In this document: in pieces, positions 13,484-21,058 of the stretch
Layout: every line of letters starts with the position of its first letter
Numbering within the stretch: position 1 is the stretch's first letter
NCBI GenBank assembly: GCA_946541955.1
Contig: CAMNJZ010000017.1
Location: 1-32,068 of the forward strand
Length of the DNA: 32,068 nt
Direction: 5' to 3'
DNA from: an uncultured Lachnospiraceae bacterium
GTDB lineage: Bacteria > Bacillota > Clostridia > Lachnospirales > Lachnospiraceae
Program-made: the position numbers and the translations under genes
The notes under the pieces: model-generated
The model's input: only the letters and a program-made list of their open reading frames with translations
What the model was told of the DNA's origin: nothing
Databases searched by the model: none

Positions 13484-16471
13484 TCAGGTCCCTCTCCGGG
13501 ACCGCCATTTTCTTACCAGACGTCCGGCCAGGGCCCGGAGCCTTCGGGCCCTCCCGGCAGGAAGCGGCGTCTCCTTCCCGGCCTCCTGGAGGAGGCCTGC
13601 CTGGGAGAGCTGTTCCCGGTAGAGGTCTCTTACCCGGATCCTTTCCCCGCCTCCAAAGACCCTGTCTTCAAAGACAAAGGGCTCGAAAAACGTCAGGTCC
13701 TTTTCCGTCATCCCCGCCAGCATGCCCTCCAGGGGCAGGGAGGCCTCCCTGGCGTCCAGGTCTGTAAAAAAGCTGCCGTCCCCGAAGGCCGCCTTAAAAT
13801 CCCGGGCAAAATCCAGGGCGCCCCGGCGGATCCTGGAAAGGACCAGGGCCTGGTCCCTGCAGGGCTCTGCCTCCTCCAGGACCGGCAGGACCCTTCCTTC
13901 TTCCTCCCGGTAGCCCAGGCAGGAGCCGCCGGGATCCGATACCAGGATCTCCCGCATCATGCCCCGGATCCGGGGCAGAAAGGGGTAAAGGGAATGGACC
14001 TGAAAGCCGCCTGCCCTTTTCCTTTCTCCGGAGGCCTGTCTGTCCTCGCAGATATAGAAGACGTCTGCCGAAAAGGGCAGGGCCCTGCAGATCGCCTCCT
14101 GGATCCTGCCAGAGCTCCCTGTATCGAAAAAGACGTCGCCCCGGCGGACGCAGGCAAAGCTGCGCCGGATCAGATTCCTTGCCGCCAGGTGCTTTTCCCT
14201 GCTGTAGCAGGAAGAAAGAAAGAGCCGGATCCCCTCCTCCAGGCCGGCCGCATCCACAAAGCGGCGCTCCGGCCGCAGGCCGGCCTCCCGGAAGATCCGC
14301 TCCGCCTCCTCCCTGGAAGGCCCGCAGGCAAAGTCCAGAAGGGCCAGGAGGGAACGGGGGGACTGGCCCGTGGGAGAAATGGGCAGCTGATAGAAATCGC
14401 ACTCCGTCTCCGCCATCATGGGCAGGAGGGACCTGCGGGAGCAGTAAAGATAGCCTGCCGTCTCCTTCCCGAACAGGGTCTCATAGACCTGCATGGGCAG
14501 GTCTCCGTCCCGGGACAGGAACCAGATCCTGCCATAGCCGCAGTTTTTCCGGACCTGCTCCATCCAGACGGCCAGTCCCATCAGATGCATGCCAAGGCCG
14601 TAGTAGCCAAGAAGGGCAGGATCTGCATTGAAGGAACCGCTGCCGGCAAAGGGGCGGTAGGGATCGTCCAGGCAGCTTTGCAGGACCAGGGCCTGCATGC
14701 AGCGAAAGCCAAGGCTCCTGCCGCCTTCCTGGACAAAGAGCCTTCCCAGAAAGGGCGCCGCAGGTTCCGCCAGGGCCCCGGCCGGGCAGCCCTGGATCCG
14801 GTCTTCAAAGACCTCCCTGGCGGCGGGCAGAAAGAGGGAGGTAATACCGGCCTTCCTGCTCCCCTCCACATCGGCCCGCCAGGAGTCGCCCACATGGAGC
14901 AGCCTTCCGATGGCCTCCGGATACTTGTGCAGGGCCCTGCGGTAGAGGTCTCCCGTTTCCTTGAGAACCCCCTCCTCCGAGGAGACCAGGATCGCTTCCC
15001 AGCCCTCATAGCCGCAGGCCGAAAGAAGGGCCCCGATGGTTTCCGAAGACAGGTACATGTCCGAGAGGATCAGGATCTTCTTGCCGGCCCGCCTGGCTCT
15101 TTCAAACACTCTGGCCCCGGCCGCCCGCCTTTTCACAAAGGCTCCTTCCAGCCGGAGCTCCTCGGCCAGAAGGGCCTGGAGGATCTCCTTCCGGATCCCG
15201 AAAAGCAGGCCGATGGTCCTGTAGATCTCAGAGATCCCGACATCCTGCAGCCCCCGCAGGCGGCCCGCGGCCCGGGCGGCCTGCTCGCCCCGGATCCGCA
15301 GGGGAGAAAAGGGCGAGGCGGCGCCCGTCAGCTTCCGGTAAAGGGGATCCAGGAAGGAAAAGAGGTCCGCCGGCTTATAAAAGGGTCTTGTCAGCAGGGT
15401 GTCAAAGCAGTCAAAGCTGACCCAGTCCTGGTCCGGGGCGGCCGCCCGGGCCGCCAGATAGGACAGTCCCCCTGTCCAGGGAACTCTGACCGATTCATAC
15501 CAGCCATCCCCCGCCTCCAGGGTCCCCGCATCCGGGCAGAAGGCTCTGGCCAGGGCCAGGGCCCTTTTTTTATCTCTGCCGGAAAAGGCCGAAGCGGCCA
15601 GGTGCTTCCACAGCCTGCCGTAGCGCCGTCTTCCCTCATGGAAATGGGAAAGGACCGCCGGCCCGGCTCCTTTTTTCTTCAGATAGGCCTCTGCGAAGGC
15701 AAAGACCCGGGTCAGGTCCTCCATGCGCTTGCGGAAGGTCACAAGGTCCAGGGAGGCAGCGTCGGTGGCGCTGCCCCGGGTCCTGCAGTAGTGGTAGGCT
15801 TCCCCGGCTGTGCCGTCATCTCCCAGAAGACTCTCCGCCTCGTAGTAGAGCACAGCAGAAAAGGCAATGTCCTCCGTCATGACGACATGGCCCTGCATCT
15901 GCGCCAGCCAGGGCAGGGCCCTCTCCCACAACGGCCGGCTGATCAGCCGGTTCCACATGGTATGGATCCCATAGCAGGAAAGCTCGCCCTCAAAAAACCA
16001 GGTCCGGACCGCTTCTCCCTCCAGAAAGCCGCAGTCCAGGGTCATGACATGGCAGGGGTAGACAAAGGTCCCCTCCGCCTCGTCCAGGACAAAGGACCCC
16101 AATGTCAGCTCCGCTCCGGAGGCCCGGGCCCTGCCCAGAAGCTCCGGCAGATAATCCGGAGAAAGATAGTCGTCGCTGTCCATGAAATAGAGATAGCCGC
16201 CGGAGGCCGCGGCCGCTCCGGTCAGTCTGGCCTGGAAGAGGCCCAGGTTTTTCTCATGGCAAAGAAGCCGGATCCGCTTATCCTTTGCCAGGTAGGGGGC
16301 CAGGACCCTCCGGACCTGCCCCGGAGAGCCGTCGTCCACCACCAGGATCTCCATTCCGGGAAGGTCCTGGGCCAGGATGCTGTCCAGGCAGCGCCCCAGC
16401 AGGGCCTCCGTCCCATAGACGGGCAGGATCACGCTGACCTCCGGCGCCCCGGCAGCTTGTATTTTCTTCAA
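13484..16471 (-). CDS. GT2 glycosyltransferase fused to a HAD/COG5610 polypeptide
   Basis: A protein of about 995 residues with three parts. An N-terminal GT-A glycosyltransferase family 2 domain has VSVILPVYG (12-20), V-V-D-D-G-S (44-49) and D-S-D-D (98-101). A HAD-like hydrolase domain begins at F-D-C-F-D-T-L-L-T-R (353-362), with L-I-L-S-D-M-Y (467-473) and V-G-D-S-W-R-A-D (527-534). A C-terminal region begins near 618 with W-F-L-S-R-D-G (650-656) and later F-F-D-T-G-S-S-G, as in COG5610 proteins. I place the start at TTG 16471: AAGGAGG lies 7 nt upstream, and TTGA overlaps the upstream TGA stop. An ATG 99 nt earlier would overlap the previous gene far more and adds a low-complexity Gly/Pro leader. 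It probably builds a phosphate-containing surface glycan. Confidence 0.85.
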   Translation of the reverse strand: MKKIQAAGAPEVSVILPVYGTEALLGRCLDSILAQDLPGMEILVVDDGSPGQVRRVLAPYLAKDKRIRLLCHEKNLGLFQARLTGAAAASGGYLYFMDSDDYLSPDYLPELLGRARASGAELTLGSFVLDEAEGTFVYPCHVMTLDCGFLEGEAVRTWFFEGELSCYGIHTMWNRLISRPLWERALPWLAQMQGHVVMTEDIAFSAVLYYEAESLLGDDGTAGEAYHYCRTRGSATDAASLDLVTFRKRMEDLTRVFAFAEAYLKKKGAGPAVLSHFHEGRRRYGRLWKHLAASAFSGRDKKRALALARAFCPDAGTLEAGDGWYESVRVPWTGGLSYLAARAAAPDQDWVSFDCFDTLLTRPFYKPADLFSFLDPLYRKLTGAASPFSPLRIRGEQAARAAGRLRGLQDVGISEIYRTIGLLFGIRKEILQALLAEELRLEGAFVKRRAAGARVFERARRAGKKILILSDMYLSSETIGALLSACGYEGWEAILVSSEEGVLKETGDLYRRALHKYPEAIGRLLHVGDSWRADVEGSRKAGITSLFLPAAREVFEDRIQGCPAGALAEPAAPFLGRLFVQEGGRSLGFRCMQALVLQSCLDDPYRPFAGSGSFNADPALLGYYGLGMHLMGLAVWMEQVRKNCGYGRIWFLSRDGDLPMQVYETLFGKETAGYLYCSRRSLLPMMAETECDFYQLPISPTGQSPRSLLALLDFACGPSREEAERIFREAGLRPERRFVDAAGLEEGIRLFLSSCYSREKHLAARNLIRRSFACVRRGDVFFDTGSSGRIQEAICRALPFSADVFYICEDRQASGERKRAGGFQVHSLYPFLPRIRGMMREILVSDPGGSCLGYREEEGRVLPVLEEAEPCRDQALVLSRIRRGALDFARDFKAAFGDGSFFTDLDAREASLPLEGMLAGMTEKDLTFFEPFVFEDRVFGGGERIRVRDLYREQLSQAGLLQEAGKETPLPAGRARRLRALAGRLVRKWRSRRGT

Positions 16472-17316
16472 AGCCCCGCCTCCTTTCCTTCCTCCCTGCC
16501 TTCCGGGAGCAGGAGGTCCTCCAGGTACCGGTTCCATTCCTCCAGCTCCCGGTTCTGGTCCTCCAGCCATCCGGTATAGGCGCGCAGATTCCGGATGGTA
16601 AAATAATTCTTCCGCAGCAGGTCCTTCTGCTCCGAATCCCGCAGATTCACCAGCTTCTGATAATGGTCCAGGTCGATGGCGGCCTGAAGGGCGCGGATCC
16701 CTTCCTCGTCCCGGGACCAGACGCCCAGACCGAAGCTGAAGGGGAACTCCAGGCAGGCGCCGTCCTCCTTCTTCAGATCCTGCCAGAATCGCCGGGTCCC
16801 CATGGGCTGGCCGTAGAGGAGGTCCTCCCCGATGTCATGGAAGAAGAGGACGCCGTCCCTTTTCAGCTTGGGCCGCCAGAGGTCGAAGTCGTGGGCGGCG
16901 TCCTCATAGCGGTGGCTCCCGTCGATGTGGATCAGATCCAGGCTTTCGTCCTCGATCTGCAGGGCGGCCCTGTCAAAGCTGGTCTGCATGACCCGTACGT
17001 CCAGGTCCCCGTAGCGTCTGTCCAGGATCCGCCGGAAGGTCCCGAAAACATCCTCCCTGTAGTCCGTACCGGTAAAGGCGTCGCCGATCCAGGAATCCAC
17101 CGCATAAAAGCGGGTGTCCAGGCCTCCGTCCAGGATGGCCTGGAGAAAGGCGAAGGTGGAGCAGCCGTAAAAGCAGCCCAGCTCTGCGATTCTTTCCGGC
17201 TTCCGGTTCCTGACATAGTCATAGGCAAAGGGCCGGTGGCCCGACCAGGTCCCATAGGCCATCATTTCCTTAAAATCCTGGTCACAGTCAAAGACCGGGT
17301 CATAACAGGTCCACAT
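16468..17316 (-). CDS. Class I SAM-dependent methyltransferase (Methyltransf_24-like)
   Basis: A 282-residue cytosolic protein with a Rossmann methyltransferase core. Motif I is A-E-L-G-C-F-Y-G-C-S-T (44-54), an acidic residue follows in Y-A-V-D-S-W (71-76), and D-L-I-H-I-D-G-S-H-R-Y-E-D (127-139) is characteristic of the family. The last 60 residues are rich in Leu, Glu and Arg and look like a coiled coil, perhaps a docking segment. The ATG at 17316 has AAGGAGGA about 5 nt upstream and overlaps the ATPase gene by 17 nt; the stop overlaps the next start by 4 nt. Methylation of a sugar, possibly to cap the exported chain as WbdD-type enzymes do, is inferred. Confidence 0.85.
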   Translation of the reverse strand: MWTCYDPVFDCDQDFKEMMAYGTWSGHRPFAYDYVRNRKPERIAELGCFYGCSTFAFLQAILDGGLDTRFYAVDSWIGDAFTGTDYREDVFGTFRRILDRRYGDLDVRVMQTSFDRAALQIEDESLDLIHIDGSHRYEDAAHDFDLWRPKLKRDGVLFFHDIGEDLLYGQPMGTRRFWQDLKKEDGACLEFPFSFGLGVWSRDEEGIRALQAAIDLDHYQKLVNLRDSEQKDLLRKNYFTIRNLRAYTGWLEDQNRELEEWNRYLEDLLLPEGREEGKEAGL

Positions 17317-18583
17317 GCTCTCCTCCTTCCGCCCGGATCTGCAGATCCTCCACAGGCTTGTTGAATATTCCGTGAATGGCTTCTCCCCGGGGATCGAACT
17401 GAAAATGCACGGCCCGGTTGACCCAGCACTGCTCGGTCTGCCGCAGGACCTCCCGGCCTTCTCCCAGTCCCAGGGTCATAAAATAGTCTCCGTCCCGGAT
17501 CTGGGGCCAGGTAAAGGAAAAGGAGACCTGCCAGCGGCCGGGACCGGCCAGGAGGACCCTGTCCTTCTCCCCCGACAGGGCGTGCAGGCTCGTTTCGCCA
17601 AAGACCTCCATGCCCAGGCGGTCCAGGATCTGATAGCCGATGATCAGGCCCTTCCCCTCCCTTTTAAGCCGGATGTCCATCCAGACCCGGACTCTTGAGC
17701 CCTCTCTGCAGAGGGTCCCGTCCGGAAGACCGTCGGTTTCCCAGCCGAAGGCCTCGATCACATAGTCCATCCTGCCGCTCAGATCGGAGACCTTTGGCAG
17801 GTGGGGAATCCTGGAGACAGAGGCTCCGGCCAGGGCCTTTGCTGTCAGCCTTCCGGCCTCCTGTTCCGGGGCCGGGGCCTCCTCCTGCGGATGGCCCTGC
17901 CGGATCCTGAGATAGGCGGTCACGCCCCCGGCCGGGTCCCCGTCCCAGACCAGCCTTCCCCGGTCCAGGACCAGGATCCTGGTGCAGAAACGGACCGCCG
18001 CCTGCAGGTCATGGGTCACAAGGACGATGGCCGCCCTGGCGGAAAGGTCCCGGAGCCTTTCATAGCATTTTTGCTGGAAAAAAATATCTCCCACGCTCAG
18101 GGCCTCGTCCACCAGGAGAACGTCCGGCTCCCGGCAGATCATACAGGCAAAGGCCAGCCGCATGAACATGCCGGTGGAATAGAAACGGACCTTCCGGTCC
18201 AGGAAGTCTCCAAGTTCCGCAAAGGCCGCTATGGCCTCTGTTCTGTCCCGGGCCTCCTTTCCGCTGATGCCCTGCAGAAGGAGCTGAAGGCGGATATTCT
18301 CCCGGCCCGTATAGTCGGGATGGAAGCCGGCTCCCAGCTCCAGAATGGCCGCCCGCTGGCCCCGCAGGGTCACGCTTCCCCTGTCCGGGGCCGTTACCCC
18401 GGCCAGGATCTTTAAAAGGGTCGACTTGCCCGATCCGTTCAGGCCGATCACCCCGATCCACTCTCCCCGCCGGACCCGGAAGGACAGATCCTCCAGGGCT
18501 CTGAAGCGTTCCCCCCTGCCCCATTTCCCGGGCAGGCTGTAGGTCTTGCCGATCCCGCAGGCTTCGATGCAGTATTCTTCCAT
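17300..18583 (-). CDS. Polysaccharide ABC exporter ATPase with Wzt-type C-terminal domain
   Basis: A 427-residue cytosolic ATPase that powers export of a lipid-linked glycan. The nucleotide-binding domain (1-225) has Walker A GLNGSGKST (48-56), the variant signature YSTGM (135-139) seen in Wzt/TagH-type exporters, Walker B VLLVDE (155-160) and H191. After a linker, residues about 285-415 form a beta-rich domain like the Wzt carbohydrate-binding domain, with I-x-Y-x-I-x-D and the late D-G-D-Y-F-M-T-L-G-L-G. In O-antigen systems that domain recognises the capped chain end. The ATG at 18583 has AAGGAGG 5 nt upstream, directly after the permease stop. It pairs with that permease. Confidence 0.92.
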   Translation of the reverse strand: MEEYCIEACGIGKTYSLPGKWGRGERFRALEDLSFRVRRGEWIGVIGLNGSGKSTLLKILAGVTAPDRGSVTLRGQRAAILELGAGFHPDYTGRENIRLQLLLQGISGKEARDRTEAIAAFAELGDFLDRKVRFYSTGMFMRLAFACMICREPDVLLVDEALSVGDIFFQQKCYERLRDLSARAAIVLVTHDLQAAVRFCTRILVLDRGRLVWDGDPAGGVTAYLRIRQGHPQEEAPAPEQEAGRLTAKALAGASVSRIPHLPKVSDLSGRMDYVIEAFGWETDGLPDGTLCREGSRVRVWMDIRLKREGKGLIIGYQILDRLGMEVFGETSLHALSGEKDRVLLAGPGRWQVSFSFTWPQIRDGDYFMTLGLGEGREVLRQTEQCWVNRAVHFQFDPRGEAIHGIFNKPVEDLQIRAEGGEHVDLL

Positions 18584-18593
18584 ACCTTCCTCC

Positions 18594-19376
18594 TTACTGC
18601 AGGCGGTCTGCCAGGCAGGGCCGCAGCTTTCTGTAGACAAAAATGGCCAGGAGCCACAGGGCAGACACCAGGCCGGCATAGCACAGGCCCGCTTCCTTTC
18701 TTTCCCAGATCCAGCCCCTGCCCAGGAGGGCGTCCCGGTAGCCCTCCAGAATAAAGCTCAGGGGATTCCATCCCAGGATCCTGCGGATCCCGGGGGCCGC
18801 CAGGCCGTCCGGGTTCCACAGGACCGGGGAGGCCCAGAAGCCGATCTGCAGAGCCCCCTGGACCAGGGCCTCCAGGTCCCTGCACCAGACCCGGAGCAGG
18901 CTAAGGAGCATGGAAAGGCCCAGGCCCAGAAGAAAGAGGAGAAGCGTATAAAGGGGGAGCTGCAGCAGATGCCTTCCGGCCAGTCCTCCGGCAAAGAGGA
19001 CCGCTGTCAGAAGGACCAGGAAAAGGAAATGAAAAAAGAGGGAGGTCAGCGCCCGGATCAGGGGAAGAAGGGGCACGGGAAAGGGGAGTCTGGTGATCAG
19101 AAAGCGGTAATCCAGAAGACAGGCGCAGCCGCCGGTCAGCAGGTCGGAAAAGAAGATCCAGGGCAGATAGGCAGAAGTGAACCAGAGAATGTAGGGGACA
19201 TTTTCCACCGGGGGATTTCGAAAGCCCCGGTCATAGACATACCAGAGGGTCCCTATGGTCAGAAGGGGAAGCAGCAGGGACCAGAGACTTCCCAGGGCCG
19301 CCCCGGCGTAGCGGGTCCTTATGTCATTGCCCGTCAGCAGAAGGACCTGGCGGGCCCGGTCTGAAAATCGTTTCAT
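18594..19376 (-). CDS. Polysaccharide ABC exporter permease (Wzm/TagG-like, ABC-2 type)
   Basis: A 260-residue integral membrane protein with about six hydrophobic segments. The N-terminal amphipathic part ends in D-I-R-T-R-Y-A-G, followed by L-G-S-L-W-S-L-L-L-P-L, the standard opening of ABC-2 glycan exporters. Y-L-P-W-I-F-F-S-D and the late W-N-P-L-S-F-I-L-E-G-Y-R match the Wzm/TagG/RfbA family. I chose the ATG at 19376 (AAAGGAG 6 nt upstream); longer readings lack a plausible site. It overlaps the upstream COG5610-like gene by 53 nt and sits 10 nt before the ATPase, so translation is probably coupled. Confidence 0.9.
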   Translation of the reverse strand: MKRFSDRARQVLLLTGNDIRTRYAGAALGSLWSLLLPLLTIGTLWYVYDRGFRNPPVENVPYILWFTSAYLPWIFFSDLLTGGCACLLDYRFLITRLPFPVPLLPLIRALTSLFFHFLFLVLLTAVLFAGGLAGRHLLQLPLYTLLLFLLGLGLSMLLSLLRVWCRDLEALVQGALQIGFWASPVLWNPDGLAAPGIRRILGWNPLSFILEGYRDALLGRGWIWERKEAGLCYAGLVSALWLLAIFVYRKLRPCLADRLQ

Positions 19377-20382
19377 TGTTTTCTCCTTTACGAAGCAGGC
19401 TGCAGAGATCGAACAGATACCGGCAGAGCCTGTAGAGCCAGGCCCAGGACCCTTTTCCTCCCAAAAAAAGGCGAAGATAGCCCATCTTCCACCTGGACCT
19501 TCGAAAATCCGCCGCCAGGGCCAGGGGATGGAAAAGACAGGCCGGCAGGGGGAGGGGACAGGCCAGGGGTCTGCAGACCCCCTCGTCCAGAAAGGGGATC
19601 CGCCCGTAGAGCCGGGCTTCCTCCAGGGTCGGCTCCATGCCAAGACGCCGCAGGGGGGCAAAGGCTTCCCGCCCCCGGTGCCATGGGCCCTCCGGTCTCC
19701 GGAGATGGGCCAGCGCCCTGTCCTGGAGCTGGAGGATCATCCGGCCCTCTGGCATAAGGACGCCGGCCCTGTCCCTGAACTCACAGGGGGCCCGCAGGAT
19801 CCGGACCCGGCCCCCTCCTGCGAGGGCGTAGCCTGTGACAGACCCCCTCATCTCCAGAAATAGACTCTCAAAGAGTCCGATAAAGGGAGCCTCCGGCGTG
19901 AAGGCAAAGGGCCCGGGCCTCCCTTCCCGAAGCGCGTCAAAGAGAAATCCCCTGGCAGCAAGGCCCCGGTCTCCCAGCTGGCGCCGGGCGTGGAAGGACA
20001 GGCCCATATAGAGGCCCGTGAAGGAAAGGCCCAGACCTCTTGCCTGTGAAAAGCTGGTCAGAAGGACCTGCATGGTCCCGCCCCAGCCCAGGTCCGCCAG
20101 GACCACCTTGCCCCGCAGGCCAAAGCCCTGCAGATAGAGAGCAAAGGCCTCCGCCTGGTCTTCCCTGGCCAGGACACCTGCCAGACTCGTCCTGGAGCAT
20201 TCCAGATGGGCCGCGGGAAGCGTCTCCTGCAGGCCCAGGGTCTCCCAGGCCCTGCAGAAAAAGGCGCCCTCCCTGGACAGAAAAAGGACCTGCGAGGCGT
20301 CAAGGGCCAGGCTCCCTTGCAGAAGCCAGGAAAGATAGGCACCGGTCAGAGGCCCAAGCAGATCATCTGCTGCAGAGCCCAT
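19324..20382 (-). CDS. COG5610-like protein lacking the HAD half; first gene of the glycan operon
   Basis: A 352-residue cytosolic-looking protein. Near the N-terminus are G-P-L-T-G-A-Y-L-S-W-L and V-L-F-L-S-R-E-G-A-F-F, and later V-V-L-A-D-L-G-W-G-G-T-M. These correspond to L-G-Y-Y-G-L-G, W-F-L-S-R-D-G and F-F-D-T-G-S-S-G in the C-terminal third of the large glycosyltransferase of the same operon. The two regions are therefore paralogous, but here the HAD phosphatase motifs are absent. The ATG at 20382 has a perfect AGGAGG 6 nt upstream; starts up to 20478 are poorly supported. The biochemical role of this domain is not known to me. Its context is surface glycan assembly. Confidence 0.75.
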   Translation of the reverse strand: MGSAADDLLGPLTGAYLSWLLQGSLALDASQVLFLSREGAFFCRAWETLGLQETLPAAHLECSRTSLAGVLAREDQAEAFALYLQGFGLRGKVVLADLGWGGTMQVLLTSFSQARGLGLSFTGLYMGLSFHARRQLGDRGLAARGFLFDALREGRPGPFAFTPEAPFIGLFESLFLEMRGSVTGYALAGGGRVRILRAPCEFRDRAGVLMPEGRMILQLQDRALAHLRRPEGPWHRGREAFAPLRRLGMEPTLEEARLYGRIPFLDEGVCRPLACPLPLPACLFHPLALAADFRRSRWKMGYLRLFLGGKGSWAWLYRLCRYLFDLCSLLRKGENNETIFRPGPPGPSADGQ

Positions 20383-20573
20383 AATTCGCCTCCTGTTCAG
20401 TTTTGCAAAATCAGGAAATGTGTCGGTGAAAAACCGAAAGAATGGCCCCGGAAACGCCAGGCGGCATTTCCGGGCCATGTAAGAACAGAATTAATAATAA
20501 ACAAGTGCGGCCAAAAGAGCAAGTCCCAATTTCCCCGGCTGCGGGGAGAAGGGAACCTGCCGGGGCCCTTCCG
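20383..20573. other. Intergenic stretch before the glycan operon
   Basis: These 191 nt include the terminator at 20442-20478, two GC-rich hairpins just after the zinc-ribbon gene (about 20533-20573) and an AT-rich patch at 20480-20505. On the minus strand that patch offers TTGTTT-N17-TACATG, a weak promoter. No clear strong promoter for the glycan operon was found. Confidence 0.4.
20442..20478 (-). terminator. Terminator behind the zinc-ribbon gene
   Basis: ATGGCCCCGGAAA (20442-20454) pairs with TTTCCGGGCCAT (20467-20478), a 12-bp stem with one bulge. On the minus strand it is followed by ATTCTTTCGGTTTTT. It probably ends the ppaC transcript about 95 nt past the zinc-ribbon gene. Confidence 0.6.
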
Positions 20574-21044
20574 TCAGGAAGAGGCCTTCTCCGAAGGATC
20601 TGCCGCTTCCTTCAGGGCCGGCTCTTCGATCCTGGCCCCGCAGTTGGAGCAGAATTTGGCTCCTTTGGGCAGGATCTTGTAGCAGCTGGGGCAGCGGAGC
20701 TCGCCCCGGAGAGAAGCGATCCGTTTTTCCCTGTCGGCGATCAGGGCCTTATCCTCCAGGATCTTTAAAAGGATCTCGGTAAAGGGCCTCCAGTCGCTGA
20801 TGGACAGGGGCAGGGTCTCCGACTCGTCCATGGCAAGGATATCCTGGATCTGCTCCCTGGTCTTGCCCTCGAAATTCTCGGCAAAGACCACCTTGCCCAG
20901 CTCCTCCTCCAGGTCATAGATCCTGGCCTCGGCGTCCGTTATGTCAGCCTTCCAGGAAACAAGCGAGGTCATATCCCTGGTCTTCTGGATCGCCTCCTGG
21001 CTTCCCTGGGTAAATTTTTTGGTAATCTCACTGAAAAAAGGCAT
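20574..21044 (-). CDS. Small zinc-ribbon protein with coiled-coil middle, function unknown
   Basis: A 156-residue soluble protein. The N-terminal and middle parts (about 10-115) are charged and helical, probably a coiled coil. The C-terminal part has a rubredoxin-like zinc ribbon, C118-x-x-C121 and C132-x-x-C135 (CPSC...CSNCG), then an acidic tail. Similar short proteins are widespread in Firmicutes without known function. The ATG at 21044 has AGGAGG 6 nt upstream and starts 14 nt after the pyrophosphatase stop, so the two are co-transcribed. Confidence 0.75.
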   Translation of the reverse strand: MPFFSEITKKFTQGSQEAIQKTRDMTSLVSWKADITDAEARIYDLEEELGKVVFAENFEGKTREQIQDILAMDESETLPLSISDWRPFTEILLKILEDKALIADREKRIASLRGELRCPSCYKILPKGAKFCSNCGARIEEPALKEAADPSEKASS

Positions 21045-21058
21045 TGGCGGCCTCCTGT

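Noticed and set aside
12755-16579. A 1274-codon open frame on the plus strand
   Set aside because: It lies opposite the GT2-HAD-COG5610 and kinase genes, has a Gly/Pro/Gln/Arg-rich product without recognisable domains, and results from strong GC bias in the real genes on the other strand.
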